A DNA stretch of 64,000 bases from Limimaricola variabilis (lineage in GTDB: Bacteria > Pseudomonadota > Alphaproteobacteria > Rhodobacterales > Rhodobacteraceae): assembly GCF_014195545.1 (NCBI RefSeq), contig NZ_JACIBX010000001.1, positions 206,463 through 270,462 on the forward strand, read 5' to 3'. This document shows, piece by piece, positions 44,014-54,410 of the stretch. The notes under the pieces were generated by a model, which saw nothing but the letters and a program-made list of their open reading frames with translations, made no database searches and had not been told where the DNA came from. Position 1 is the first letter of the stretch; the number at the start of each line of letters is the position of its first letter. Made by a program: the position numbers and the translations under genes.

Positions 44014-45534
44014 CTAGCTGCGCCAGCCCGCAGGGTTGAGCAGCGCGATGATCGCAAGCGTTTCCAGCCGGCCCAGCACCATCGCGAAGGCCAGCACCAC
44101 CTTGGCCGCATCGGGGATGCCGGCATAGGAAATCGGGTACTGCGCGCCGATCTCCGCGAGCGGCCCGGTGGTCGACAGCGCCGCGACGGTGAGCGTCATC
44201 GCCACCTCGAACTGCACCCCGGTGAGCGACAGCGCCAGCATCACGCCCGTTACCGACAGCGCGAAAAGCATGAAGAAGATCCAGGAGATGAAGGCACCTT
44301 CGCGGCGGATGCGACGTGCCTCGATGCCGTCGCCGCCGACCGAATGCGGGTGCACCAGCCGCTCCAGCTCGCGCTTGCCATGCATCCAGAGCGCATAGAC
44401 CCGCAGCAGCTTCACCCCGCCCGCCGTCGTTGCCACCCCGCCGCCGATCAGCGCCACGCCGACCAGGATCAGGCCGGGCGTCTCCAGCCCCGACCAGTCG
44501 GCGGCGCCGAGCCAGTAGCGGCTCTCGAAGCCGGTGGTGGTGAGAAACGAGCCGACCGTGAACAGCGCGCCCCACAGCGCGGCGGCGGCCTGCGGCAGAT
44601 CGGCGGTCACCCGGTCCTCGACCGCGCCGAAGAAGTGGCGCATGAACAAGAGCCCCGGCACGATCAGCACCAGCGCGAGCCCCATGCGCAGCTCCGGGTC
44701 GCGCAGCAGCCGTCCGCCCTGATCGCCGAACATGTTGCGCGCGAAAGTCAGCCGCGACAGCGCGAATACCGAGAACAGCAGGATCAGCGCCTCGCCCAGA
44801 AAACCCGAGCTGTCGTAGCCCAAGCCCCCCAACGGGCTGATGCCGCTGGTCGCGAGCGTCGACATCGCGTGGCAGAAGGCCACGAAGGGCCGGTCGCCCG
44901 CTGCCACCAGCCCCAACCAGAGCAGCCCCGTCAGACCGACATAGACCGGCAGCAGCCGCTCGGTGTAGCGCACCAGCCGCTCGGAGGGATCGGCGACGCG
45001 GGTGATCTGGCTCAGCCGCATGCCGCCCGGACCGATGCTCGACGGCGCACGCACTTCGAAGCCGCCGAGATTCATCGGCGCCAGGATCGAGACCGCCGTC
45101 ACCCAGACCAGCAACCCGCCGAGCCAGCCGACCAGCGCCCGCCACAGATGCAGGCTGTCATTGAGCCGGACCACGTTGTCATAGACCGTGGCCCCGGTGG
45201 TGGTGAAGCTCGACACCATCTCGAACCAGGCGTTGAGAAACGACGTCGTGCCGAGCGCCTCGTGGAACGGCACCGCGAACATCACCGGCAACACGGTGAA
45301 GGCCGCCAGCAGCGCCGAGAGCTGACTGCGCGGCACGCTGGCCGGCCGGTAATTGGCGGTGGCCAGACCGATCAGCAGCGACAGCATCAGCCCGAGGATC
45401 GCGGCGTAGAGGAAGGTACGCGAAGTCAGCCAGTCCTCGCGGACCAGCGCATGGATCGCCGGCAGCATCATCGACGCCGCGCCGATCGCCATCAGCAGGA
45501 CAAAGAAGGGGACGCGGGTGAGACGGCGTTCCAT
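44014..45534 (-). CDS. trkH: potassium uptake protein TrkH
   Basis: 506 residues with ten or more TM helices of the MPM type. Selectivity segments: SFTTTGATVYDN, STLATSGISPLGG, FLTTTGFESRYW and ALSTTGPLAEIG give the four P-loops with TTG-x-type filters. FLVD-like loops are seen at the ends. It is the K+-translocating subunit in the inner membrane and works with TrkA, which precedes it by 4 bp on the same strand. Confidence 0.96.
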   Translation of the reverse strand: MERRLTRVPFFVLLMAIGAASMMLPAIHALVREDWLTSRTFLYAAILGLMLSLLIGLATANYRPASVPRSQLSALLAAFTVLPVMFAVPFHEALGTTSFLNAWFEMVSSFTTTGATVYDNVVRLNDSLHLWRALVGWLGGLLVWVTAVSILAPMNLGGFEVRAPSSIGPGGMRLSQITRVADPSERLVRYTERLLPVYVGLTGLLWLGLVAAGDRPFVAFCHAMSTLATSGISPLGGLGYDSSGFLGEALILLFSVFALSRLTFARNMFGDQGGRLLRDPELRMGLALVLIVPGLLFMRHFFGAVEDRVTADLPQAAAALWGALFTVGSFLTTTGFESRYWLGAADWSGLETPGLILVGVALIGGGVATTAGGVKLLRVYALWMHGKRELERLVHPHSVGGDGIEARRIRREGAFISWIFFMLFALSVTGVMLALSLTGVQFEVAMTLTVAALSTTGPLAEIGAQYPISYAGIPDAAKVVLAFAMVLGRLETLAIIALLNPAGWRS

Positions 45535-45538
45535 CGCT

Positions 45539-46915
45539 TCAGAAGAAGTCGATCGAGACCTGCAGCAGGCGCTCGACCTCCGGCACGTCCGAGGCCATGG
45601 CGAAGAGCGCGACGACGTCGCCCTCCTCGATCCGGAGCGCGCCGTGGATCTTCATCATCCGGCCGTCCTTGAGCACGCCGCCGACCAGCACGCCTTCGGG
45701 GAAGGCGATGTCGCGGATCCGCTGCCCGGCGATCGGCGAGGTGCCGAGCACTTGCGCCTCGATCATCTCGGCCTCGGCGTCGCCGATCGAATATACGCCC
45801 CGCACCCGGCCATGGCGGATATGGCGCAGGATCGAGCTCACGGTGGTGGCACGCGGGTTGATGTAGGCGTCGATATCCATCGCCTGCATCAACGGCACCA
45901 GCGTGGGATCGTTGACCAGACAGATCGCCAGCGGGCAGCCGAGCGCCTTGGCGCGCACGCTGGCCAGCAGGTTGGTCTTGTCGTCGTCGGTGACCACGAG
46001 CACGGCGTCGGCGGTACCGATCTGCGCCTCCTCAAGGAGCGCCGCGTCGAGACCGTCGCCGTTGAGCACGATGGTCCGGTCGAGCTGATCGGCGGCGCGC
46101 TCGGCGGCGCCGCGATCCCTCTCGATCATCTTGACGCGCATCCGTTCGACCCGGCTTTCGAGCGCACGGGCGACGCCGAGGCCGACATTGCCGCCGCCGA
46201 TCACCACGACGCGCTCCTGTTTGGCGTGGCGCTTGCCGAAGATCTCCAGCGTGCGCAGCATGTCGTCGGTATCGGTGAAGACATAGATCGAATCGCCGGG
46301 GAAGATCTGGTCCTCGGGGCTCGGCGCGAACAGCCGCCCGCGGCGGCGGATACCGACCACGATGGCGCGCAGCGTCGAGAACAGGTCGGTAAGCTGCCGC
46401 AGCGGCGTGTTGATCACCGGGCAGTCCTCGTCGATCGAGATGCCCAAAAGCTGGGCCCGGCCGTCGAGGAAGCTTTCGGCATCGAAGGCCTGGGGCGCGG
46501 CGAGCCGCTGCAGCGCCGCCTCCGCGACCTCCTTCTCGGGCGAGATCACCACGTCGATCGGCATGTGGTCGCGCCGGTAGAGGTCGGAATAGATCGCGTC
46601 GAGATAGGACTGCGCCCTGAGCCGCGCGATCTTGCGCTGGATCGAGAACACCGAATGGGCCACCTGGCAGGTGACCATGTTGACCTCGTCGCTATGGGTG
46701 GCGGCGATGATCATGTCGGCGTCGCGCGCGCCGGCGCGGTCGAGCACGTCGGGATAGCTCGCGAAGCCGGTGATCCCCTGCACGTCGAGCGTGTCGGTGG
46801 CCCGGCGCACGAGATCGGGGTTGCTGTCGACGACAGTGACGTCGTTGCGCTCGCCAGACAGGTGGCGGGCGATCTGCCAGCCGACCTGGCCCGCGCCGCA
46901 GATGATGACCTTCAT
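45539..46915 (-). CDS. trkA: Trk system regulatory subunit TrkA
   Basis: 458 residues in two tandem RCK units. First Rossmann: IICGAGQVGWQIARHLSGERNDVTVVDSN, then a TrkA-C. Second: VVIGGGNVGLGVARALES and a second TrkA-C ending VGGVLKDGRMMKIHGALRIEEGDVVALF. It binds NAD(H)/ATP and gates TrkH. It follows ntrX after 80 bp on the same strand, as in other Rhodobacterales. Confidence 0.97.
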   Translation of the reverse strand: MKVIICGAGQVGWQIARHLSGERNDVTVVDSNPDLVRRATDTLDVQGITGFASYPDVLDRAGARDADMIIAATHSDEVNMVTCQVAHSVFSIQRKIARLRAQSYLDAIYSDLYRRDHMPIDVVISPEKEVAEAALQRLAAPQAFDAESFLDGRAQLLGISIDEDCPVINTPLRQLTDLFSTLRAIVVGIRRRGRLFAPSPEDQIFPGDSIYVFTDTDDMLRTLEIFGKRHAKQERVVVIGGGNVGLGVARALESRVERMRVKMIERDRGAAERAADQLDRTIVLNGDGLDAALLEEAQIGTADAVLVVTDDDKTNLLASVRAKALGCPLAICLVNDPTLVPLMQAMDIDAYINPRATTVSSILRHIRHGRVRGVYSIGDAEAEMIEAQVLGTSPIAGQRIRDIAFPEGVLVGGVLKDGRMMKIHGALRIEEGDVVALFAMASDVPEVERLLQVSIDFF

Positions 46916-46995
46916 CCCTGATCCCGGTCCTTTGGGGCGCGCCCGTGGCGGCGCTCATGCCGCCACGAAGTGCCAGAGCCGGAGGGGCCGGTCAA

Positions 46996-48390
46996 TCAGT
47001 CCTCGACATGCGCGACTCGCGCGCCGGCCTTGGACGAGGTCACCACGCCCAAGCTCTTGAGCTTGCGGTGCAGCGCCGAGCGCTCCATGCCGACGAAAGC
47101 CGCGGTGCGGGAGATGTTGCCGCCGAAGCGGTTGATCTGGGTCAGCAGGTATTCCCGCTCGAACAGCTCGCGCGCCTCGCGGAGCGGCAGCGTCGCCAGC
47201 CCGCCCGACAGCACGACCCGGCCGTCATCCTTGTTCGGATCGTCTAGGCCCGGCAGCTCTCGTGCGGTGATCTCACCCGAGGAATCTCCAAGGATAAGAA
47301 CGCGTTCGATGACGTTCTTCAACTGCCGCACATTGCCCGGCCAGAGCATGGTCTGCAGCAGCGCGCGGGCATCCTCGCCCAGCGGGCGCAGCGGCAGGCC
47401 CTGGCTCTTGTTCAGCTCGGCGATGAAGTGCTCGGCCAGGACCGGGATGTCCTCGCGCCGCTCCTCGAGGCCGGGCACGTGGATCGGCACGACGTTCAGG
47501 CGGTGGTACAGTTCTTGGCGGAAGGAGCCGGCGCGGATCGCCGCTTGCAGGTCGCGATTGGTCGAGGAGATCACACGAAGATCGACCTGCACCTTGCTGG
47601 AGCCGCCGACGCGCTGGAACGACTGGTCGACCAGCACGCGCAGGATCTTGGACTGGGTGCCGAGCGGCATGTCGGCCACTTCGTCGAAATAGATCACGCC
47701 GCCATTGGCCTGCTCGAGGAGGCCCGGCTCGATCCCCTTTTCGGCGCTCTCGCGGCCGAACAGCACCTCTTCCATCCGCTCCGGCTCGATGGTGATCGAG
47801 TTGACGGTGACGAAGGGGGCGTCGGCCCGGTTGGAATTCGCGTGGATGTAGCGCGCCGCGATCTCCTTGCCCGACCCCGGCGAGCCGGTCAGCATCACCC
47901 GCCCGTTCGAACGCGTCACCTTGTCGAGCTGGCTGCGCAGCGAGCGGAAGGCCGCGCTCTCGCCCAGCATCTCGGCCGGCGGCGCGTCGCCGCGCTTGAG
48001 CTCGCTGTTCTCGCGCCGCAGCCGCGAGGTCTCCATCGCCCGCTTGATCACCACCAGGAGCTGGTCGATGTTGAACGGCTTCTCGATGAAGTCGTAGGCG
48101 CCCTGCTTGATCGCCGCGACCGCGATCTCGATGTTGCCGTGGCCCGAGATGATCACGATCGGGATGCCGGGATGGTCGCGCTTGACCGCCTTGAGGATGT
48201 CGATCCCGTCCATCTGGCTGTCCTTGAGCCAGATATCGAGGATCATCAGCGCCGGCGGCTGGTCTTCGATCGCGCTCATGCATTCATCGGAGGTGCCGGC
48301 GAGCCGGGTGGAATAGCCCTCGTCGCGCAGGATGTCCGAGATCAGTTCCCGGATGTCGCGTTCGTCGTCGGTAATCAGGATGTCGGTCAT
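46996..48390 (-). CDS. ntrX: nitrogen-related response regulator NtrX, no GAFTGA loop
   Basis: 464 residues from MTDILITDDERD (48390). Receiver with phospho-acceptor Asp52 in LMILDIWL and Lys in FIEKPFN. AAA+ domain: Walker A TGSPGSGKEIAAR, Walker B GGVIYFDEVADMP, sensor region STNRDLQ and arginine finger FRQELYHRLNV. Where sigma-54 activators have GAFTGA after ELFGHE, this protein has VLFGRESAEKGIEPG. C-terminal Fis-type HTH GGNISRTAAFVGMERSALHRKLKSL. It probably regulates respiration or nitrogen genes without classical sigma-54 remodelling. The ntrY stop overlaps the in-frame codons before its start. Confidence 0.94.
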   Translation of the reverse strand: MTDILITDDERDIRELISDILRDEGYSTRLAGTSDECMSAIEDQPPALMILDIWLKDSQMDGIDILKAVKRDHPGIPIVIISGHGNIEIAVAAIKQGAYDFIEKPFNIDQLLVVIKRAMETSRLRRENSELKRGDAPPAEMLGESAAFRSLRSQLDKVTRSNGRVMLTGSPGSGKEIAARYIHANSNRADAPFVTVNSITIEPERMEEVLFGRESAEKGIEPGLLEQANGGVIYFDEVADMPLGTQSKILRVLVDQSFQRVGGSSKVQVDLRVISSTNRDLQAAIRAGSFRQELYHRLNVVPIHVPGLEERREDIPVLAEHFIAELNKSQGLPLRPLGEDARALLQTMLWPGNVRQLKNVIERVLILGDSSGEITARELPGLDDPNKDDGRVVLSGGLATLPLREARELFEREYLLTQINRFGGNISRTAAFVGMERSALHRKLKSLGVVTSSKAGARVAHVED

Positions 48391-48398
48391 CTCTCGCC

Positions 48399-50681
48399 TC
48401 ATGCTGTTGCCTGCAATGCCGGTTTCCCGGTCTTCTCGATGTCCCCCGATTCGCCATGACCCATGCGCAGCACCGGCAGGGTGATGACCGCCATGGCGCC
48501 CTTGTGGGCGCCCTCCTCGAAGGCTGGCGCGTCGACGAGGACAAGGCTTCCGCCATGCTCCTCGATGATCTTCTTGACGATGGGCAGGCCGAGGCCGGTG
48601 CCCTTGTCGCGCGTCGTCACGTAGGGTTCGAACAGTTTGGCCCGGTCCTCGGGCAGACCGATGCCGTTGTCGGCGATGGTGATGCGCGCATCGTTCTCCG
48701 ACGCCTCGAGCCGGACCCGGATCGTCGGAACCAGCCCCTCGGGCGCGCCGCGCTCGACCAGCGACTCGATCGCCTCGCCGGCGTTCTTCATCAGGTTGGT
48801 CAGCGCCTGGGTGATCATCGTCGCGTCGATATCGGCCGGCAGGCTGCCATGCGACAGCTCGACCTCGAAGCGCACATCGGGCTGGCCCACCTCCTGCAAC
48901 GTCACCGCGTCGCGCAGCAGCGCCACCAGATCGTTGGGGCTCCGGTCGGGCTCGGGCATGCGGGCGAACTTGGAAAACTCGTCGACGATTCGCCGCAGGT
49001 CGCCGGTCTGGCGCACGATCACCTCGGTCATCGAGCTCAGCGCCTGCGCGTCGGCCTCGCCGAGCTGGCGGCCGAATTTGCGCTGGATGCGCTCGGCCGA
49101 GAGCCGGATCGGCGTCAGCGGGTTCTTGATCTCGTGCGCGATGCGCCGCGCCACGTCGCCCCAGGCCGCCATGCGCTGCGCGCTCACCAGGTCGCTGACG
49201 TCATCGAAGGCCACCACGTAGCCTTCGAGCGCGCCGTCATCGGCGCGGCGCGGCGCCATCCGCACCAGAAGGGTCTCCTGCGCGCCGCCCCGGAGCAGCC
49301 GGACCTGCTCCTGCACGCTGTCGCGCTCCTCGCCGCACAGCGCTTCGAAGAGCGGCTCGAACTCGGGCACCAGCTGCGCCAGCGTCGTGCCCTCGGACAG
49401 CGTCTCGATCCCCAGCAGACGCAGCGCCGAGCGGTTGGCGAAATCGACCCGCCCGCTGGCGTCGAGGCCGACCACGCCGGAGGTCACCGAGCCCAGCACG
49501 CTGTCGAACAGCCGCCGCCGCGCCTCGATCTGGCGGGTGTTGTCGAGCAGCCGGTCGCGCTGGACCTTCAGCTCGGTGGTCATCTGGTTGAAATAGGTGC
49601 CGAGCTGGGCGATCTCGTCGTCGCCCTCCTCCTCGATCACCCGCACGTCGAGATCGCCGGATCCGACCCGCTGGGAGGCTGCGACCAGCCGACCGACCGG
49701 CTTGGACAAACGCTCGGCGAACCACAGGCCGAGCCAGATCGCAGCGAGGATCAGGATCACCGCGAAGCCCAGATAGAGCAGCCCGAACTCGAACAGAAGG
49801 CGGCCGCGCTCGGCCTCGAGCTGCTTGTAGAGCTCGACCGTTTCCTGGGTGTCGTCGAGCAGCGCGAGAATGCCGCCATCGACCTCGCGGGTGACATAGA
49901 GGAACCGGTCGGTGAAGGCCGAGAGCGGGATCAGGGCCCGGAACTCGTTGTTGGTCCAGTCCTCGATGATGGCGATGCCGCGGGAGTTGGCGCGGCGGAA
50001 GGTCTCGGCCGCCGGCCGCTCGTAGTCGAACTCGTAGCTGCGGGCGCCACGGGCGCGGATCTCGCCCGCGCCGTCGATCACATAGGCCTCGGTCAGCCCG
50101 CGCTCGATCTGGCCCTGCACCCGACCGAGCGCCTGACGCACCTCGCCATCGGACAGGAAGGGCTGGGCCTGCCGCTCCGAATTGAGAAACGCCGCCAGCT
50201 CGAGCCCGTCGCGCGACAGGTCCTGGCGATGCTCTTCCTCATAGGCCTGCGCGGCCGTGAGCGAGGCGCCCAGAACGGTGCGCACCCGCTCCGAGAACCA
50301 GCCTTCGAGGCCGACATTGATGGTCAGGACCGAGAACACCGCAACCAGAACGGTCGGGATCAGCGCGATCAGCGCGAACACCCCGGTCAGCCGCAGGTGC
50401 AGCCGCGAGCCGGCCGAGCGCGCGCGCCGGTCCGAGATCATCCGCGCCACGCGGAACGACACCAGTGCCGCGACCAGCAGCGTGTAGACGAGGTCGGCCA
50501 ACAGGACGAGGCGCAGCAGCGGCGAACTCGCGCCCTGGTCGAGCGGACCCAGCACCCAGAAGGTCGCCACCGCCAGCAACGGGCCGAGCACCACCAGCGA
50601 CAAGGTCGCAGCGTTCTGCACCCGCCGCTGGCGCCGCCAGCGCGCTACACGCGAGAATCGGGAGGTCGATAGCCGCCTCAA
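48399..50681 (-). CDS. ntrY: sensor histidine kinase NtrY
   Basis: 760 residues. N-terminal membrane part with three helices (SLVVLGPLLAVATFWVLG, LVLLADLVYTLLVAALVSF, VFALIALIPTVLVAVFSVL), a periplasmic sensory region of about 160 residues, a fourth helix (LLYLGFAVILILAAIWLGL), then HAMP, PAS (GVVGLDASGRVDFANRSALRLLG), HisKA ([22 protein letters not shown]) and HATPase_c (ADNGIGLPEDRAKLFEPYVTTRDKGTGLGLPI). The start is TTG at 50681, with only a weak SD. It is the NtrX partner. Confidence 0.95.
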   Translation of the reverse strand: MRRLSTSRFSRVARWRRQRRVQNAATLSLVVLGPLLAVATFWVLGPLDQGASSPLLRLVLLADLVYTLLVAALVSFRVARMISDRRARSAGSRLHLRLTGVFALIALIPTVLVAVFSVLTINVGLEGWFSERVRTVLGASLTAAQAYEEEHRQDLSRDGLELAAFLNSERQAQPFLSDGEVRQALGRVQGQIERGLTEAYVIDGAGEIRARGARSYEFDYERPAAETFRRANSRGIAIIEDWTNNEFRALIPLSAFTDRFLYVTREVDGGILALLDDTQETVELYKQLEAERGRLLFEFGLLYLGFAVILILAAIWLGLWFAERLSKPVGRLVAASQRVGSGDLDVRVIEEEGDDEIAQLGTYFNQMTTELKVQRDRLLDNTRQIEARRRLFDSVLGSVTSGVVGLDASGRVDFANRSALRLLGIETLSEGTTLAQLVPEFEPLFEALCGEERDSVQEQVRLLRGGAQETLLVRMAPRRADDGALEGYVVAFDDVSDLVSAQRMAAWGDVARRIAHEIKNPLTPIRLSAERIQRKFGRQLGEADAQALSSMTEVIVRQTGDLRRIVDEFSKFARMPEPDRSPNDLVALLRDAVTLQEVGQPDVRFEVELSHGSLPADIDATMITQALTNLMKNAGEAIESLVERGAPEGLVPTIRVRLEASENDARITIADNGIGLPEDRAKLFEPYVTTRDKGTGLGLPIVKKIIEEHGGSLVLVDAPAFEEGAHKGAMAVITLPVLRMGHGESGDIEKTGKPALQATA

Positions 50682-50737
50682 ACGCCCTGCCCCATTGATG
50701 GGAACGCAAGTTCCGCAACCTCATTGCCGTGATCTCG

Positions 50738-50757
50738 CCCCGGTGCTGAGACCGGGG
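50738..50757. terminator. small hairpin between ntrC and ntrY
   Basis: CCCCGGT (50738-50744) and ACCGGGG (50751-50757) with a 6-base loop sit in the 97-bp gap after ntrC and before ntrY on the minus strand. It may reduce readthrough between the two-component pairs, since no T-run follows. Confidence 0.4.
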
Positions 50758-50778
50758 GGTCACGGTTCTGTTGCGGTT

Positions 50779-52149
50779 TTACATCAACTTGCGGCGTCGT
50801 GTCACGCGAATATCGAGGTCCGTGATTTTCTTGCGGAGCGTGTTCCGGTTGATGCCCAGAAGATCAGCACATTTCGCCTGGTTACCGCCGGTCGCGTCGA
50901 GCGCGATCTCGATCAGTGGCGTCTCAATCTCCTTGAGAATCCGCTGGTAGAGGCCCACCGGCGGAAGCTGGCCGCCATGCAGGTCGAAATAGCGGCGCAG
51001 ATGCCGCTCGACGCTGGCCGAAAGCTTCTCGCCCTCGCCGCCGCCGCGCAGCGGCTCGGCCGCGGGCTGACCGCCGAGGACCGATTCCACGTCGGTTCGG
51101 GTGATCTCCTCCTCGGAGGAGGTCACCACCAGCCGCCGCATCGCGTTCTCGAGCTGACGCACATTGCCGGGCCAGGAATAGGCGCGGATCATTTCCGTGG
51201 CCTGCGTCGACAGCCGACGCGGGCCGAGCCCGTCCCGCTCGGCCCGGACGAGGAAGTGCTCGGCCAGAAGCGGGATGTCGTCGACCCGCTCCCGCAGGCT
51301 CGGCACCTCGATGGTGACGCCGGCGAGGCGGTAGTAGAGATCCTCGCGGAAATCTCCCGCCTCGATCCGCTGGGCCAGATCGCCCTGCGAGCTGGCCATG
51401 ATCCGCGGCGCGCTGTCGCCCATCGCGTCGAGCATCCGCACGATCCGGGCTTGCGCCTCGCCGTTCAGATCGCCGACCTCGTCGAACAGGATCGAGCCGC
51501 CGCGCGCCCGGCTCAGCACCGCGCCGGGGCCGTCCATGCCGGTCAGGTCGCTGGCCGAAACGGTGACGAAGGGCAGCGACCGGCGGTCGGAAAAATCGTG
51601 GATCGCCCGCGCGATGAGGGATTTTCCGGTGCCGCTCTCGCCGGTGATCAGCACCGGCAACGCGGTGTTCATCACCCGCGCCACCAGCCGGTAGAGTGCC
51701 TGCATCGCCTGCGTGCGCCCGACCAACGGCAGATCGCCGCCAGCCGCGCTGTCGGGCGTGGTTTCGCGCGGTGCCGGGGCGCGCCGCTTGGTCTCGAGCG
51801 CGCGACCGGCCCGCTTCATCAGGTCCGGCAGGTCGAAGGGTTTGGGGAGATAGTCATAGGCCTCGGCCTCGGCCGCTTGGATCGCCGTCATGATCGTGTT
51901 CTGCGCCGAGATCACGATCACCGGCAGTCCCGGCCGGGCCTCGGCGATCTTGGGCAGCTGCTCGATGCCGTTGCCGTCGGGCATGACGACGTCGGAGATG
52001 ACGAGGTCGCCCTTTCCTTCCTCTACCCAACGCATCAGCGTCACCAGCGACGAGGTGGCATGTACCTTGCAGCCCGCGCGCGTCAGCGCCTGGGTCAGCA
52101 CGGTGCGGATGGTGCGGTCGTCATCGGCGACCAGGATCGTTCCGTCCAT
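50779..52149 (-). CDS. ntrC: nitrogen regulator NtrC, R. capsulatus type
   Basis: 456 residues. Receiver with Asp53 in [11 protein letters not shown] and Lys in [14 protein letters not shown]+ core: Walker [15 protein letters not shown], Walker [18 protein letters not shown], and arginine finger [12 protein letters not shown]. The sigma-54 contact loop GAFTGA is absent ([21 protein letters not shown] runs straight to Walker B). Rhodobacter capsulatus NtrC has the same deletion and activates sigma-70 polymerase. C-terminal Fis [24 protein letters not shown]. Overlaps ntrB by one base. Confidence 0.96.
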   Translation of the reverse strand: MDGTILVADDDRTIRTVLTQALTRAGCKVHATSSLVTLMRWVEEGKGDLVISDVVMPDGNGIEQLPKIAEARPGLPVIVISAQNTIMTAIQAAEAEAYDYLPKPFDLPDLMKRAGRALETKRRAPAPRETTPDSAAGGDLPLVGRTQAMQALYRLVARVMNTALPVLITGESGTGKSLIARAIHDFSDRRSLPFVTVSASDLTGMDGPGAVLSRARGGSILFDEVGDLNGEAQARIVRMLDAMGDSAPRIMASSQGDLAQRIEAGDFREDLYYRLAGVTIEVPSLRERVDDIPLLAEHFLVRAERDGLGPRRLSTQATEMIRAYSWPGNVRQLENAMRRLVVTSSEEEITRTDVESVLGGQPAAEPLRGGGEGEKLSASVERHLRRYFDLHGGQLPPVGLYQRILKEIETPLIEIALDATGGNQAKCADLLGINRNTLRKKITDLDIRVTRRRKLM

Positions 52150-53225
52150 CAGTTCTCTCCGCTCGGGGGGTCGTCATTGGCGCGCGGCAGCGAGATCCGG
52201 AACACGGTGCGGCCCGGATCGGAATCGACCGAGATCCAGCCGCCATTCTCGGCCACCAGCTTGGAGACAAGCGCGAGGCCGAGACCGGTGCCGTTCTCGC
52301 GGCCCGACACGAAAGGCTCGAACACCTCGGCCGCGATTTCCGGCGGCAGGCCGGGGCCGTCATCCTGGATCTCGATCTGCAGCGGGAGCCGCGCGTGGCT
52401 GCCATCGGGCTGGCGGACCCGCAGCGACGGCTCGTAGAAGCTGCGCAGCCGGATCGTGCCGCCGGGGCGGCCGGCCTCGCAGGCGTTCTTGACGAGGTTC
52501 AGCACCACCTGCAGCAGCTGGTCGCTATCGACCTGGGCGCGCGGCAGCGAGGGGTCGTAGTCCTCGACGAACTGCATATGCGCGCCGAAGCCCACCGTGG
52601 CCGATTGCCGGGCGCGGTCGAGCACGTCGTGCACGTTGACCGGGCGCCGCGCGGGCGGGCGCAGATTTCCGAACTGCTCGACCTGTTCGAGCAGCTTCAC
52701 GATGCGGCGGCTTTCCTCGACGATCAGGTCGGTCAGCTCGCGATCCTCGGCCGAGAGCCCCATCGACAGCAGCTGCGCCGCGCCGGTGATGCCCGCCAGC
52801 GGGTTCTTGATCTCGTGGGCCAGCATCTCGGCCATGCCGATCGCCGATTTCGCGGCCTTGCCGGTGGCCTGATGCTGGGTCAGCCGATGCGCCATCTCGC
52901 GCGGCGAGATCATCATCAGCATCTTCGACTCGCTGCCCATCAGCGGTGCGAACAGAAGCGAGCACTGGACCGGCCCGCGATCGCCCGAGCCAACATCGAC
53001 GTCGTTGACGAAGAGCGAACTGCGCTGCGCCCGGGCCCGCGCGAAGGCCTCTTCGAGCTGGGCATCGGTCTTGACCCGGTCCCAGACCCAAGCGCCCTGC
53101 AGCGCACGCTGCGAGAAGTTGAGGAACAGCTCGGCGGCGGAGTTTGCATCCGCGATGCTGTCATCCCCCGCCAGCAGCAGCGCCGGCACCGGCAGCGAGT
53201 TCCACAGGGCGGTGTCGAGGATCAT
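52149..53225 (-). CDS. ntrB: nitrogen sensor kinase NtrB
   Basis: 358 residues, soluble. PAS domain ([22 protein letters not shown]), H-box [22 protein letters not shown]-box [11 protein letters not shown], and G-boxes [19 protein letters not shown] and [21 protein letters not shown] protein normally controls its phosphatase/kinase balance. It lies between dusB and ntrC with overlaps on both sides (ATGA with dusB, TGATG with ntrC), so the three are in one unit. Confidence 0.96.
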   Translation of the reverse strand: MILDTALWNSLPVPALLLAGDDSIADANSAAELFLNFSQRALQGAWVWDRVKTDAQLEEAFARARAQRSSLFVNDVDVGSGDRGPVQCSLLFAPLMGSESKMLMMISPREMAHRLTQHQATGKAAKSAIGMAEMLAHEIKNPLAGITGAAQLLSMGLSAEDRELTDLIVEESRRIVKLLEQVEQFGNLRPPARRPVNVHDVLDRARQSATVGFGAHMQFVEDYDPSLPRAQVDSDQLLQVVLNLVKNACEAGRPGGTIRLRSFYEPSLRVRQPDGSHARLPLQIEIQDDGPGLPPEIAAEVFEPFVSGRENGTGLGLALVSKLVAENGGWISVDSDPGRTVFRISLPRANDDPPSGEN

Positions 53226-54220
53226 GCCGCCCGCCTTTCGCCGTCGAGCGCCAGCGGCAGCGTCGTGAGAACCCGCTCCGGCTCGGCGGTCAGGACTTCG
53301 CGTCGCAACGCCTCGGGCGTGCCGGCCTCGTCCATGTACCAGCCCAGATGCTTGCGCCCGACGCGACCACCGAGCGCCTTGCCATAAAACCTCAGCACCG
53401 CCTCGTAATGAGTTGAAACCATGTCGATAAATTCGGAATCATTCGGCACGTTCGGCGGCCGGGTTCCGGTCAGGTCGGCGCGGATCACGGCCGGCATCCA
53501 AGGCCGCCCCTGCGCGCCGCGCCCGATCATCACCCCCGCCGCGCCCGAACGGTCGAGCGCCAGCCGCGCGCTGGCGGGATCTGTGATGTCGCCATTCGCG
53601 ATCACCGGGATCGACACCGCCTCGCGCACCCGTGCGATCGCTGCCCAATCGGCCGATCCCTTGTAGAACTGGCACCTCGTGCGGCCATGGATCGTCACCA
53701 TCCGCACCCCCGCCGCCTCGGCCCGCCGCGCGATCTCGGGCGCGTTGAGCAGATCGTCGTCCCAGCCCAGCCGGGTCTTGAGCGTGACCGGAACCGACAC
53801 CGCGCCGACCACCGCCTCGATCAGGCGCAGCGCGTGGTCGGGGGTCTTCATCAGCGCCGAACCAGACAGCCCGCCGGTCACCTTCTTGGCCGGGCAACCC
53901 ATGTTGATGTCGATGATCTTCGCGCCGTTGGCCTCGACCATGCGCGCGGCCTCGGCGATCCAGTAGGGATCGCGGCCCGCGAGCTGCACCGCCGTATCGG
54001 CGCGGCCATAACCCAGCTCGGCGCGCTCCCGCACGCCCGGCTTGGCCTGCACCATCTCCTGGCTGGCCACCATCTCGGACACCACCCACCCCGCGCCGAA
54101 GGAGGCGACGAGTTCGCGGAACGGCAGGTCGGTGATCCCCGCCAACGGCGCCAGCGCCACGGGGGCGTCGATGATCGTGCCGGAGCCGAGATCGATGGGG
54201 GTAAGGGGGGCGGGTGTCAT
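53222..54220 (-). CDS. dusB: tRNA-dihydrouridine synthase (DusB/NifR3)
   Basis: 332 residues. FMN-dependent TIM barrel: [39 protein letters not shown] with catalytic cysteine in [37 protein letters not shown] and [17 protein letters not shown]. It reduces uridine in the D-loop of tRNAs. As nifR3 it heads the ntr operon in Rhodobacteraceae, seen here. A complete gene. Confidence 0.97.
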   Translation of the reverse strand: MTPAPLTPIDLGSGTIIDAPVALAPLAGITDLPFRELVASFGAGWVVSEMVASQEMVQAKPGVRERAELGYGRADTAVQLAGRDPYWIAEAARMVEANGAKIIDINMGCPAKKVTGGLSGSALMKTPDHALRLIEAVVGAVSVPVTLKTRLGWDDDLLNAPEIARRAEAAGVRMVTIHGRTRCQFYKGSADWAAIARVREAVSIPVIANGDITDPASARLALDRSGAAGVMIGRGAQGRPWMPAVIRADLTGTRPPNVPNDSEFIDMVSTHYEAVLRFYGKALGGRVGRKHLGWYMDEAGTPEALRREVLTAEPERVLTTLPLALDGERRAA

Positions 54221-54410
54221 TTGCCTAAAACCTGTGCGTCTGGGTCCGATCTACGGAGCGGCGCCATGCGTCACAATCGCCAGGCGTGTGCAACTGCCAC
54301 AGCATATCGCGTTTGCATAAAAAATGTGCAGCAATCTGCTGGAAAGGATGGAATTGCGCCGTCCCGAGGCAGCCCCTACACAAGCCCGAGCGCCGCGTGA
54401 AGGAGACGAT

